Part shown: positions 1 to 7,057 of the stretch, in pieces
How the letters are laid out: each line of letters begins with the position of its first letter
How positions within the stretch are numbered: the stretch's first letter is position 1
Source of the DNA: an uncultured Oscillospiraceae bacterium
Lineage (GTDB): Bacteria; Bacillota; Clostridia; Oscillospirales; Oscillospiraceae
Direction: 5' to 3'
Assembly (NCBI GenBank): GCA_900763995.1
Contig: CAAFMK010000136.1
Coordinates: forward strand, 1 to 8,449
DNA: 8,449 nt
The notes under the pieces: model-generated
Told to the model about the DNA's origin: nothing
Databases searched by the model: none
Seen by the model: only the letters and a program-made list of their open reading frames with translations
Made by a program: the position numbers and the translations under genes

Positions 1-615
1 CAGCGGATCCAAGTGACCAATGATCGTCTGGAGGATCAGGATCTGTTGTCTATGGTGCTGCAGTCTGATATAGAAAAAATTCGTGTGACTTTGGATGAAC
101 TGGATCGGGACAGCTTTGAAATGGCAGTGGATGCCATCTCCTCGGCAAAGAAGATCTATATCATTGGAGTTCGCTCCTCGGCTGCCATTGCAACATTTTT
201 ACATTTTTACTTCAATCTGATTTTTGAAAATGTATCACTGGTTTTGGCCAGCAGCACCAGTGAGGTGTTTGAGAGCCTGCTCCATGTGGGCCAGGGGGAT
301 GTGGTCATTGGAATCAGCTTTCCCCGCTACTCCAGCCAGGCGGTGCAGGCCATCCGTTTTGCCAGAGACCGAGGGGCTACAACAGTGGCTATTACAGACA
401 GTGAGGCATCCCCGCTGGCCCCTATTTCCCACTATACATTAAAGGCCCGCAGTGATATGGTTTCCTTTGTTGACTCCCTGGTGGCCCCGTTGTCCCTGGT
501 GAATGCCCTTTTGGTGGCGGTCAGTCAGCGGAAAAACGACGATTTGGGCGGTACATTCCGTACGCTGGAGGAAATTTGGGATGAATACAATGTGTACGAA
601 AAGGTACAGGAGTGA
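1..615 (+). CDS. MurR/RpiR-family regulator, SIS domain (5' end outside window)
   Basis: The frame is open from base 1, so the gene starts upstream and the GTG at 13 is probably internal. About 204 codons remain. They cover a short linker and a SIS (sugar isomerase) domain: a beta strand and loop KKIYIIGVRSSA (about 46-57, numbering from the GTG), the STSEVFESLL segment, then VVIGISFPRYS (97-107) and TTVAITDSEASPLA, the phosphosugar-binding pattern of RpiR regulators. The N-terminal helix-turn-helix expected in this family would lie outside the window. Such proteins bind DNA and respond to sugar phosphates; the ligand cannot be told here. The stop overlaps a possible GTG start of the next gene by 4 bp, so it is probably co-transcribed with the flavoprotein. 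A stand-alone SIS protein is possible, but less likely given the RpiR-like C-terminus. Confidence 0.85.
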   Translation, partial: QRIQVTNDRLEDQDLLSMVLQSDIEKIRVTLDELDRDSFEMAVDAISSAKKIYIIGVRSSAAIATFLHFYFNLIFENVSLVLASSTSEVFESLLHVGQGDVVIGISFPRYSSQAVQAIRFARDRGATTVAITDSEASPLAPISHYTLKARSDMVSFVDSLVAPLSLVNALLVAVSQRKNDDLGGTFRTLEEIWDEYNVYEKVQE

Positions 616-629
616 CGGAGGAAAAAGGT

Positions 630-1874
630 ATGTTATGTGTGGTGGGCGGAGGCGCTGCTGGTATGATGGCGGCAATCACCGCCGCTCAGCTGGGGTGTCC
701 AGTTCAGCTGATCGAGCGTAATCCAAAGCTGGGCCGTAAGCTGTACATTACAGGAAAGGGACGCTGTAATGTGACAAACCACTGCTCCGCAGAAGAGGTT
801 TTGGCCGCGGTACCCAGAAACGCAAAATTTTTATACAGTGCGGTGAATAAGACCACACCGGCCCAGATTGAGCATTTTTTCACAGATCTGGGTGTTGCTT
901 TGAAGGTGGAGCGGGGGAATCGTGTGTTTCCCCAGTCAGATTGTGCCTCTGACATTATTGATGCTCTATTTTATGAGTTGAAGCGGTTAAAGGTGCCCAT
1001 CCTTCATGGAGTGGTGGAGGATCTGAACATTGAGGATGGCGCAGTGGTAGGTGTACGCACACAGGATGGAGATCTGCCAGCTGATGCTGTGATTTTGGCC
1101 ACAGGGGGCCTGAGCTATCCCACCACTGGATCAACTGGAGACGGGCATCGCATGGCGCTGAAAGCGGGACATACCGTGGTAGAGCCTAAGCCCTCTCTGG
1201 TTCCACTGGAGTCTCCAGACAAATTTTGCTCTCAGATGTGCGGGCTCTCCCTTAAAAATGTGTACTTAACGGTCAAAAACCAGAAAAAGAAAGTGGTGTA
1301 TCGGGAGCAGGGAGAGATGCTGTTTACTCATTTTGGCATCTCTGGCCCACTGGTACTCTCAGCCAGTGCCCATATGCGCAACTTTGAAAAAGAACAGTAT
1401 ACCTGCAGCATTGACCTTAAGCCCGCTCTGGATGAACAGACCCTGGATGCCCGCCTTGTGCGGGAGCTCACCCAGGGGGCCAATCGGGACATGGCCAATC
1501 TGATGGGCTCACTTGCGCCAAGACTGTTGATCCCAGTGCTGCTGGAGCGGGCGGAAATTCCTGACCACACAAAAGCCCACGATTTGACCAAGGGAGAGCG
1601 CCGTCGGCTTTTGGAGCTGATGAAAGGATTTACTGTATCAATCTCTGGCCCACGGCCCATTGCAGAGGCGATCATTACCTCAGGCGGGGTAAAGGTGGGA
1701 GAGGTAGATCCCAAAACCATGGCCTCGAAAAAAGTGAAGGGGCTGTATTTTGCAGGGGAGCTGCTGGATGTGGATGCCTATACAGGGGGATTCAATTTAC
1801 AGATCGCCTGGTCTACCGGCTGTGCTGCTGGAACATACGCCGCGGATTATCTTGCAAATGGGCAGGGGACTTAA
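630..1874 (+). CDS. NAD(P)/FAD-dependent oxidoreductase, HI0933/YhiN/BaiN family
   Basis: A 414-residue flavoprotein of normal length for the family. The N-terminus is a Rossmann FAD-binding fold with GGGAAG (6-11, GxGxxG) and an acidic residue closing the second strand (LIERN, 28-31). The family signature GRKLYITGKGRCNVTN is at 35-50, an ATGG motif at 157-160, and the C-terminal FAD-contact block GELLDVDAYTGGFNLQIAW at 376-394. The family includes poorly characterised cytosolic reductases; BaiN was proposed to act in bile acid dehydroxylation, but that role cannot be assigned here because no bai genes are present. I chose ATG 630 because GGAGG at 617-621 lies 8 nt upstream. GTG 612, overlapping the previous stop, would add six residues (MTEEKG) and is the alternative. 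The substrate is unknown. Confidence 0.9.
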   Translation: MLCVVGGGAAGMMAAITAAQLGCPVQLIERNPKLGRKLYITGKGRCNVTNHCSAEEVLAAVPRNAKFLYSAVNKTTPAQIEHFFTDLGVALKVERGNRVFPQSDCASDIIDALFYELKRLKVPILHGVVEDLNIEDGAVVGVRTQDGDLPADAVILATGGLSYPTTGSTGDGHRMALKAGHTVVEPKPSLVPLESPDKFCSQMCGLSLKNVYLTVKNQKKKVVYREQGEMLFTHFGISGPLVLSASAHMRNFEKEQYTCSIDLKPALDEQTLDARLVRELTQGANRDMANLMGSLAPRLLIPVLLERAEIPDHTKAHDLTKGERRRLLELMKGFTVSISGPRPIAEAIITSGGVKVGEVDPKTMASKKVKGLYFAGELLDVDAYTGGFNLQIAWSTGCAAGTYAADYLANGQGT

Positions 1875-1917
1875 AACTTCCCTGATGAAGGAATGTAAAT
1901 TGATTTGGGGTGTTTGA

Positions 1918-2595
1918 ATGGAATATCAAAGTATTGCCATTGATGGCCCAGCTGGAGCTGGCAAGAGTACACTGGCCCGTAAGCTGGCTCAGGAGCTTGG
2001 CTTTTTATATGTGGATACTGGGGCGATCTATCGCACAGTGGCTTTGTCTGTTCTGCGCAGCGGCGCAGACCCGGAGGATGCAGCCCAGATATCACCTCTG
2101 CTGGAAAAATTGGAAGTCAGTATGGATTATGGGCCGGATGGGCAGCAGCGAATGTTTTTGTCAGGGGAGGATGTCTCTCAGGCCATTCGAGAGCACCAGG
2201 TATCCGGTTTGACCTCAAAGGTGTCGGCCATTCCGGCGGTGCGGGATTTTTTGCTGGAATTTCAGCGGAAACAGGCCAGAGCGCGCAATGTGGTCATGGA
2301 TGGCCGAGATATTGGTACCGTGGTTTTACCCCAGGCAGATGTGAAAATTTTTCTCACAGCTGCTCCAGAGGCCAGGGCCAAGCGCAGGTGGCTGGAGTTG
2401 CAGCAGCGGGGACAGCAGGCTGATCTGGACACGATTTTGCACGACATCATCCAGCGGGACTATCAGGACGCCAATCGAGATGTGGCCCCTCTGCGCCAGT
2501 CAGAGGATTCCATTCTTGTGGATACCACCCAGCTGACCTTGGAGCAGAGCTTACAGACGATGCTCCAAGTGGTAAAGGAGAAGATTCATCTGTGA
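1918..2595 (+). CDS. cmk: (d)CMP kinase
   Basis: Cytidylate kinase, 225 residues, a normal bacterial length. It phosphorylates CMP and dCMP with ATP in the cytosol, feeding CDP/dCDP synthesis and the CTP used for CDP-diacylglycerol. Visible motifs are the P-loop GPAGAGKST (10-18), the YVDTGAIYR segment (31-39) that helps bind CMP, the DGRDIGTVV block (128-136), and RDYQDANRDVAPL (180-192), typical of the lid and nucleotide-binding region. A 43-bp gap separates it from the flavoprotein gene, and only a weak SD (GGGG, 1907-1910) precedes the ATG. Its TGA overlaps the GTG start of the acyltransferase (GTGA, 2592-2595). A cmk-plsC-ispH/rpsA order is common in Clostridia and supports the call. Confidence 0.97.
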   Translation: MEYQSIAIDGPAGAGKSTLARKLAQELGFLYVDTGAIYRTVALSVLRSGADPEDAAQISPLLEKLEVSMDYGPDGQQRMFLSGEDVSQAIREHQVSGLTSKVSAIPAVRDFLLEFQRKQARARNVVMDGRDIGTVVLPQADVKIFLTAAPEARAKRRWLELQQRGQQADLDTILHDIIQRDYQDANRDVAPLRQSEDSILVDTTQLTLEQSLQTMLQVVKEKIHL

Positions 2596-3251
2596 GCGAA
2601 GAAGTTAAAGCTGAAACCAGCAAAGCAAAGGAAAATGCAATCAAACAGCGCAAGCGGATGGACTTTATGTTTTTCCTGTTGTACGCAATCGTCTGGCCAT
2701 TTATCAACTTTGTTCATCCAATCAGAGCAATTGGTCGGGAAAATATTCCAGATGGGCCGGTGATTATCTGCCCCAACCATACGACAGCGGATGACCCATT
2801 TTTTGTTGTCTATGCCTTTGGCAGGCGCTATCCAATGCGGGCTATGGCAAAAATACAGATCCTGCGGGTTCCAGTGATTGGCTGGCTTTTATCCAAGGCC
2901 GGGGTCTTTGGAGTGGATCGGGGCGCAGCAGACATCAAGGCAGTTAAAACCGCATTGAAATTTTTAAAGGATGGAGATAAGCTGCTCATGTTCCCAGAGG
3001 GTACACGAGTCCACGAGGAGGAGCATATTGAGGTCAAAACAGGGGCGGCCCTATTTTCTACACGGGCTAATGTTCCCCTTCTGCCTGTGTATATCCAGCC
3101 GAAGAAAAGATGGTTCCGCTTGAATACAGTGGTGATAGGACAGCCATATAGACCTACCTATGAAGGGCGCAAGCCCACTTCAGAGGAGCTGCAGCAGATT
3201 GCGGATGATCTGCTGAATCGCATCCATGTTCTGGGGGAGGGTGTGAAATGA
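2592..3251 (+). CDS. plsC: 1-acyl-sn-glycerol-3-phosphate acyltransferase (PlsC family)
   Basis: A 219-residue membrane-associated acyltransferase that makes phosphatidic acid from lysophosphatidic acid and an acyl donor. The catalytic NHX4D motif is NHTTADD (62-68, His63 and Asp68), and the acyl-acceptor motif FPEGTR is at 134-139. A hydrophobic segment (about 24-41, FMFFLLYAIVWPFINFV) follows a charged N-terminus and probably anchors the protein in the membrane. The start is GTG, overlapping the cmk stop by 4 bp, with AAGGAG at 2575-2580; an ATG at residue 23 would remove the charged leader but has no better SD. Its TGA overlaps the ATG of ispH-rpsA (ATGA, 3248-3251), so translation is probably coupled. 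CTP made through Cmk feeds the same phospholipid pathway one step later. Substrate preference cannot be read from sequence. Confidence 0.93.
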   Translation: MSEEVKAETSKAKENAIKQRKRMDFMFFLLYAIVWPFINFVHPIRAIGRENIPDGPVIICPNHTTADDPFFVVYAFGRRYPMRAMAKIQILRVPVIGWLLSKAGVFGVDRGAADIKAVKTALKFLKDGDKLLMFPEGTRVHEEEHIEVKTGAALFSTRANVPLLPVYIQPKKRWFRLNTVVIGQPYRPTYEGRKPTSEELQQIADDLLNRIHVLGEGVK

Positions 3252-5185
3252 AAGTAGTATTGGCTGAATCAGCGGGCTTTTGTTATGGGGTTCGCCGGGC
3301 TGTGGAGCTTGCGGAGCAGACAGCAGCCCAAAAAACACCCTGTGTGATGTTGGGCTCGATCATCCACAACCAGGATGTTATCAACCACCTGTCCGCTCAG
3401 GGTCTTTATACGGTGAACAGTCCGGAGGAGGTACCTGAGGGCTGCGCCGTGATCATCCGTTCACATGGAGAGAGTCGAGAGATTCACAACAGGCTCCATG
3501 GGGATGGCATTCAGATTTTGGATGCCACCTGTCCAAATGTGACACGGATCCATCGAATCGTCTCTCAGGCAGAGGAACAGGGGAGATGTCCTGTCATTGT
3601 AGGAACACCAGACCATCCAGAGGTGGTGTCCATCGCCGGGTGGTGTAAGTCACCAGTGGTGGTTTCGGGAGAACAGGAGCTCTCAAAATGGCTCCTGGAG
3701 GAGCCGAATAGGAAAAATTTACCACTTACATTCGTCTCTCAGACCACATCAATCAGGAAAAATTGGGATGACTGCGTGAAAAAAGCAAAAAAAGAGTGTA
3801 CAAACGCAGAATTTTTTGATACAATATGTAATGCGACATCTACACGCCAAGAGGAGGCACACCAACTTGCCCAAAAATGCGGCATGATGGTGGTGGTAGG
3901 CGATCGGCAGAGCTCCAATACCAGACGGCTTGCGGAGATCTGCGCAGAGTCCTGTCCCTGTGTCCTGCTGGTTGAGCGAGCAGCGGATCTGGACTTGAGC
4001 CAGATGCCCCAGGCAGATATGGTCGGAATCACGGCGGGCGCATCTACGCCTGCGTGGATAATAAAGGAGGTCTATGACAAAATGAGCGATGAAATTATGG
4101 AGATCGAAAAATCCTTCGCGGAGCTGCTGGAGGAGTCGATCAAAACTTTAAATAATGGGGATAAGGTTACCGGTACCGTTGTGGCCATCACACCCACCGA
4201 GGTTCAGGTGGAGCTGGGCATTAAGTACCCTGGGTATATCACACTGTCCGAGCTGACTGATGACCCCAATGTTAAGGTAGAGGATCTGGTGAAGGTGGGC
4301 GACGAGATCGAGTCCATCGTCATGCAGGTCAGTGATCGTGACTGCCTGGTCAAGCTGTCCAAGCGCCGCCTGGACATCAATAAGGGCTGGGAAGAGATTG
4401 AGGAGGCCCGTGAGAACGAGACCGTCGTTGAGGGTGTCGTGACTGAGGACAACAAGGGTGGCGTGGTCGTCTCTGTGAAGGGTGTGCGCGTGTTCGTGCC
4501 CGCCTCTCAGACTGGTCTGCCCCGTGAGACTCCCATGACTGAGCTGCTCAAGAAGCAGGTTCGCCTGATCATCACAGAGGTCAATCGTGCCCGCCGCCGC
4601 GTGGTGGGCTCCATCAGCCGTGTGACCCGTGCTGAGCGTGCCGCTGCCGCTGAGAAGGTCTGGGCTGAGATCGAGGAAGGCAAGCACTATACTGGCACTG
4701 TGAAGTCCCTGACTTCCTATGGTGCCTTTGTGGACATTGGCGGTGTGGACGGCATGGTCCATATTTCCGAGCTGTCCTGGAGCCGTATCAAGCACCCCTC
4801 TGAGGTTGTGAAGGTAGGCGACACTGTTGAGGTGTATGTCATCTCCGCAGACAAGGAGAAGAAGAAAATCTCCCTGGGCATGAAGGATCACAGCCAGGAT
4901 CCTTGGACTGTGTTCACCAGCACCTACAATGTGGGTGATGTGGCCAATGTGCGCATCGTTAAGCTGATGACCTTCGGTGCCTTTGCTGAGGTTGTGCCCG
5001 GTGTGGACGGCCTGATCCATATTTCCCAGTTGGCTGACCACCGTGTGGAGAAGCCTGGCGATGTAGTTACTGAGGGCGATATGGTGGATGTTCAGATCAC
5101 TGATGTGGATATGGAGAACAAGAAGATTTCTCTGTCCATCCGTGCTCTGCTGGAGACCTCTGACGAGGCCGAGGGCGAGGAGTAA
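3248..5185 (+). CDS. ispH-rpsA: IspH-ribosomal protein S1 fusion
   Basis: A single 645-residue ORF. Residues 1 to about 277 are IspH (HMBPP reductase), which makes IPP and DMAPP in the last step of the MEP pathway. The three [4Fe-4S] cysteines are Cys12 (AGFCYGV), Cys95 (DATCP) and Cys194 (TICNATSTRQ). His40, His73 (RSHGE), His123 and Glu125 (DHPEV), Thr166-167 (SQTT), SSN 222-224 and Ser266 (GAST) match the active site. Residues about 304-373, 390-457, 476-546 and 561-633 are four S1/OB-fold RNA-binding repeats, for example YGAFVDIGGVDGMVHISELS. This fusion is known in Clostridia. The start ATG has GGAGG at 3236-3240, 7 nt upstream. All catalytic residues are present, so both halves look functional. 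A perfect internal SD and in-frame ATG at the joint (4063-4084) could yield free S1, and codon use shifts there. Confidence 0.96.
   Translation: MKVVLAESAGFCYGVRRAVELAEQTAAQKTPCVMLGSIIHNQDVINHLSAQGLYTVNSPEEVPEGCAVIIRSHGESREIHNRLHGDGIQILDATCPNVTRIHRIVSQAEEQGRCPVIVGTPDHPEVVSIAGWCKSPVVVSGEQELSKWLLEEPNRKNLPLTFVSQTTSIRKNWDDCVKKAKKECTNAEFFDTICNATSTRQEEAHQLAQKCGMMVVVGDRQSSNTRRLAEICAESCPCVLLVERAADLDLSQMPQADMVGITAGASTPAWIIKEVYDKMSDEIMEIEKSFAELLEESIKTLNNGDKVTGTVVAITPTEVQVELGIKYPGYITLSELTDDPNVKVEDLVKVGDEIESIVMQVSDRDCLVKLSKRRLDINKGWEEIEEARENETVVEGVVTEDNKGGVVVSVKGVRVFVPASQTGLPRETPMTELLKKQVRLIITEVNRARRRVVGSISRVTRAERAAAAEKVWAEIEEGKHYTGTVKSLTSYGAFVDIGGVDGMVHISELSWSRIKHPSEVVKVGDTVEVYVISADKEKKKISLGMKDHSQDPWTVFTSTYNVGDVANVRIVKLMTFGAFAEVVPGVDGLIHISQLADHRVEKPGDVVTEGDMVDVQITDVDMENKKISLSIRALLETSDEAEGEE
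4063..4084 (+). promoter_or_regulatory. internal SD and start codon at the IspH/S1 joint
   Basis: AAAGGAGGT at 4063-4071 matches the full anti-SD and lies inside the IspH reading frame (codons for Lys-Glu-Val). It is followed by ATG at 4082-4084, in frame, residue 279 of the fusion, with an 11-nt gap. This would start a 367-residue S1 protein (MSDEIMEIEKS...). An out-of-frame ATG at 4074 opens a three-codon ORF whose TGA (4083-4085) overlaps the in-frame ATG. The sites are seen directly; internal initiation is inferred. Confidence 0.45.
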
Positions 5186-5197
5186 TTAAGCTCAAAT

Positions 5198-5216
5198 AAA
5201 AAAACCAGTTGCATGC
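5198..5216 (+). other. possible left half of a disrupted terminator
   Basis: Seven A residues (5198-5204) followed by CCAGTTGCATGC (5205-5216), 12 bp after the rpsA stop. This is how the rising arm of a U/A-extended bidirectional terminator looks, but no complementary GCATGCAACTGG plus T-tract follows. If the mobile element inserted here, the missing arm would lie beyond its other end. This is speculative: the region also contains the self-complementary GCATGC. Confidence 0.25.
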
Positions 5217-5252
5217 GGGGTGTCCAGTTAAGAAAACATTCTAAGGCGAGAG

Positions 5253-5292
5253 AGAAACGGTATAGCTTCGGCTATGCCGTTTCTTTCATTTT
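5253..5292 (+). terminator. intrinsic terminator with UUCG loop
   Basis: AGAAACGGTATAGC (5253-5266), loop TTCG (5267-5270) and GCTATGCCGTTTCT (5271-5284) form a 14-bp stem with one G-T pair, followed by T-rich TTCATTTTT. It ends + strand transcription from rpsA. The recombinase stop codon (5286-5288) lies in the T-rich tail. On the - strand the stem is followed by CTCTCTCGCC, without a T run, so it would terminate poorly there. Confidence 0.8.
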
Positions 5293-6971
5293 TGCCTGCT
5301 ATCAAATACTTTGGACATTTCCAAAATCCCGATACCTTTGTAGTAGATATCTACCTCTTGTCTGCGGTTGATTTTGCTATGGGGATCGGTCGCTGCGTGA
5401 ATGACGATCTTCTCAACGAACTCATGCAGGATACGAGGTGTCAGCTCCGGGATATCGGTGTACTGGCGGACAACGGACAGGAACCTGTCAACATTGGCAC
5501 TTTTGCCTTCTGCTTCTTCGATTTCCTCACGGAGTATTGCAGCCTGTGCCTGCAAACCAGCCTGTTCCGCTTCATAGTCAGTGGACAGCTTGCGGAAACG
5601 CTCGTCTGTCAGCTTGCCGCTGATGTTGTCCTCATATAGCCGTTTGAAGATCATATCCAGTTCTGTGATACGCTTCTCACTTTCAGACAGCAGCTTGCGC
5701 TTTTTGGCAAGACCTTTATTGCGTTCCTTTACATCCATATCCATGACCATTTGAACAAAGCGGTTTTCATGGATTCTTGCGAAGGACACGATCTCCCGTA
5801 GATTTTGAAGGATCAGTTCCTCCAGGATGACCGTTCGGATGGAATGTGGCGTGCTGCATACTTGCTTTCCCTTGCGGTAGCCAGAGCAAATGTAGTATTC
5901 CTGATCTTTTCGGAATCCGGTCGCTCTGCACTGGTACAGGATCGAGCCGCAATCGGCACAGTACATCATGCCGGAGAACATTCCCATTTCGCCCATCTTT
6001 GTCGGACGGCGCCGTGACTGCCGCGCCTGCTTTACAGCCTCGGCAATGGCTTCTGTCCAAATCGGTTCATGGGTATTCTCAAAGATGACCCATTCACTTT
6101 CGGGATTTTGGATTCTCTTTTTGCTCTTGTAGGACTTCTTTGTGGTCTTGAAATTCACCGTATGCCCCAGGTATTCACGCCAGCGATCCATAATTCCTGC
6201 TATCGTGGTATTGTCCCAGCCATAGGGATCACCCTGCTTTTTTACATTACAAGGGATACCTTTGCTTTCGTAGTAAGCGGCAGGAGTGAGGATTTTCCGC
6301 TCCCGCAGCTTTCGTGCTATCTGGGACGGTCCAAACCCATCCATAACATACAACCCAATCTCATATACCACATCGGCAGCCTCACGGTCGGGTATCCAAT
6401 GTTTGCTGTCATCCGGGTCTTTCATGTATCCGTAGGGCGCATTAGTCGTCAAATGTTCTCCGGCGTTCCCTTTGACCTTCATCACAGCACGGATTTTCTT
6501 GCTGGTGTCTTTCGCATACCACTCATTGATGATATTGCGGAAGGGAGTAAACTCATTGTCGCCCTGGGTGCTGTCCACCCCATCGTTTACGGCAATAAAG
6601 TGAACATCATGCTCCGGGAACATGATCTCGGTATACATACCCACCTGCAGATAATCACGGCCAAAACGGGACATATCTTTGATGATGACCCGTTTGACGA
6701 TCCCTGCCTCCACATCGGCAATCATTTCCTGGAAACCAGGCCGATTGAAGGTTGTTCCCGAAATGCCGTCATCAATGTAAAAGCGGAAGTTGGTGTACCC
6801 GTGTTCAAGAGCGTACTTCTGTAAAATTTTCTTTTGGTTGATGATACTGTTGCTGTCGCCCTGCAATTCATCGTCACGCGATAAACGGCAGTACAAAGCG
6901 GTAACAGCTTCGACGCTCATAGCGTTGTAAGGAAATTGAAGCGCGGCAGCGGTGTTTGACTGATGAAACAT
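5286..6971 (-). CDS. large serine recombinase (TnpX/TndX type, site-specific integrase/excisionase)
   Basis: A 561-residue serine recombinase that would cut and rejoin DNA at the element ends through a covalent serine-DNA link. The catalytic domain (about 22-165) has the nucleophile Ser31 in YCRLSRDDE, DDGISGTTFNRPGF (67-80) and KDMSRFGRDYL (98-108) with conserved arginines. A recombinase domain follows (about 175-310, from APYGYMKDP), then a zinc ribbon (Cys338, Cys341, Cys362, Cys372), a charged coiled coil (about 415-490), and a C-terminal DUF4368-like region ending near 555. All expected parts are present, so it is probably active. ATG 6971 is supported by AGGAGG (6977-6982) 5 nt upstream; Met18 would be the alternative start, near where many relatives begin. 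The gene lies 86 bp below the tnpW-like gene, behind a candidate promoter and hairpins. Tn5397 and Tn4451 use related enzymes. Confidence 0.93.
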   Translation of the reverse strand: MFHQSNTAAALQFPYNAMSVEAVTALYCRLSRDDELQGDSNSIINQKKILQKYALEHGYTNFRFYIDDGISGTTFNRPGFQEMIADVEAGIVKRVIIKDMSRFGRDYLQVGMYTEIMFPEHDVHFIAVNDGVDSTQGDNEFTPFRNIINEWYAKDTSKKIRAVMKVKGNAGEHLTTNAPYGYMKDPDDSKHWIPDREAADVVYEIGLYVMDGFGPSQIARKLRERKILTPAAYYESKGIPCNVKKQGDPYGWDNTTIAGIMDRWREYLGHTVNFKTTKKSYKSKKRIQNPESEWVIFENTHEPIWTEAIAEAVKQARQSRRRPTKMGEMGMFSGMMYCADCGSILYQCRATGFRKDQEYYICSGYRKGKQVCSTPHSIRTVILEELILQNLREIVSFARIHENRFVQMVMDMDVKERNKGLAKKRKLLSESEKRITELDMIFKRLYEDNISGKLTDERFRKLSTDYEAEQAGLQAQAAILREEIEEAEGKSANVDRFLSVVRQYTDIPELTPRILHEFVEKIVIHAATDPHSKINRRQEVDIYYKGIGILEMSKVFDSRQK

Positions 6972-6999
6972 AATAACCTCCTATCTGGCAGTCAAACAC
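6952..6999 (-). repeat. 11-bp perfect inverted repeat flanking the recombinase SD and start codon
   Basis: GTGTTTGACTG (6952-6962) and CAGTCAAACAC (6989-6999) are exact inverted copies. The 26 bp between them contain the SD AGGAGG and the ATG (6969-6971). In the mRNA they would form a hairpin presenting the ribosome-binding site in its loop, with the distal arm inside codons 4-7 of the recombinase. It could equally be a DNA operator. The repeat is seen directly; the function is inferred. Confidence 0.7.
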
Positions 7000-7027
7000 G
7001 GTATGAAGTTCTATCTTCATTCTACCG
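6999..7027 (-). promoter_or_regulatory. palindrome/hairpin overlapping the recombinase promoter
   Basis: ATGAAG (7003-7008) and CTTCAT (7015-7020) are inverted around a 6-bp centre, and CGGT (6999-7002) pairs with ACCG (7024-7027) across a 3-nt bulge. The palindrome covers part of the -10 hexamer and the expected transcription start, a usual place for a repressor operator. It abuts the 11-bp inverted repeat. Confidence 0.45.
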
Positions 7028-7047
7028 CGCTTTGTTGGGTTTGTCTG
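7019..7047 (-). promoter_or_regulatory. candidate sigma-A promoter for the recombinase
   Basis: On the - strand, CAGACA (7042-7047, 4/6 to TTGACA) and TAGAAT (7019-7024, 5/6 to TATAAT) are separated by exactly 17 bp. Transcription would begin near 7012, giving a leader of about 40 nt made largely of one arm of the inverted repeat and the SD. It lies just after the tnpW-like gene, so the recombinase could be expressed apart from the upstream genes. Confidence 0.45.
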
Positions 7048-7057
7048 CCTATGGAGG

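Noticed and set aside
630..1874. A specific bile acid role (BaiN) for the flavoprotein
   Set aside because: The family is broad and no other bai genes are near; the housekeeping context does not support it.
4148..5041. A 297-codon open frame on the - strand under the S1 repeats
   Set aside because: It is antisense to a confident S1 gene. Its regular His/Leu/Asp pattern follows from the biased codons and repeats of S1, and no SD or family pattern is visible.
6069..6824. A 251-codon + strand frame inside the recombinase
   Set aside because: It lies antisense to a gene with all expected catalytic and zinc-binding residues, and shows no recognisable domain.
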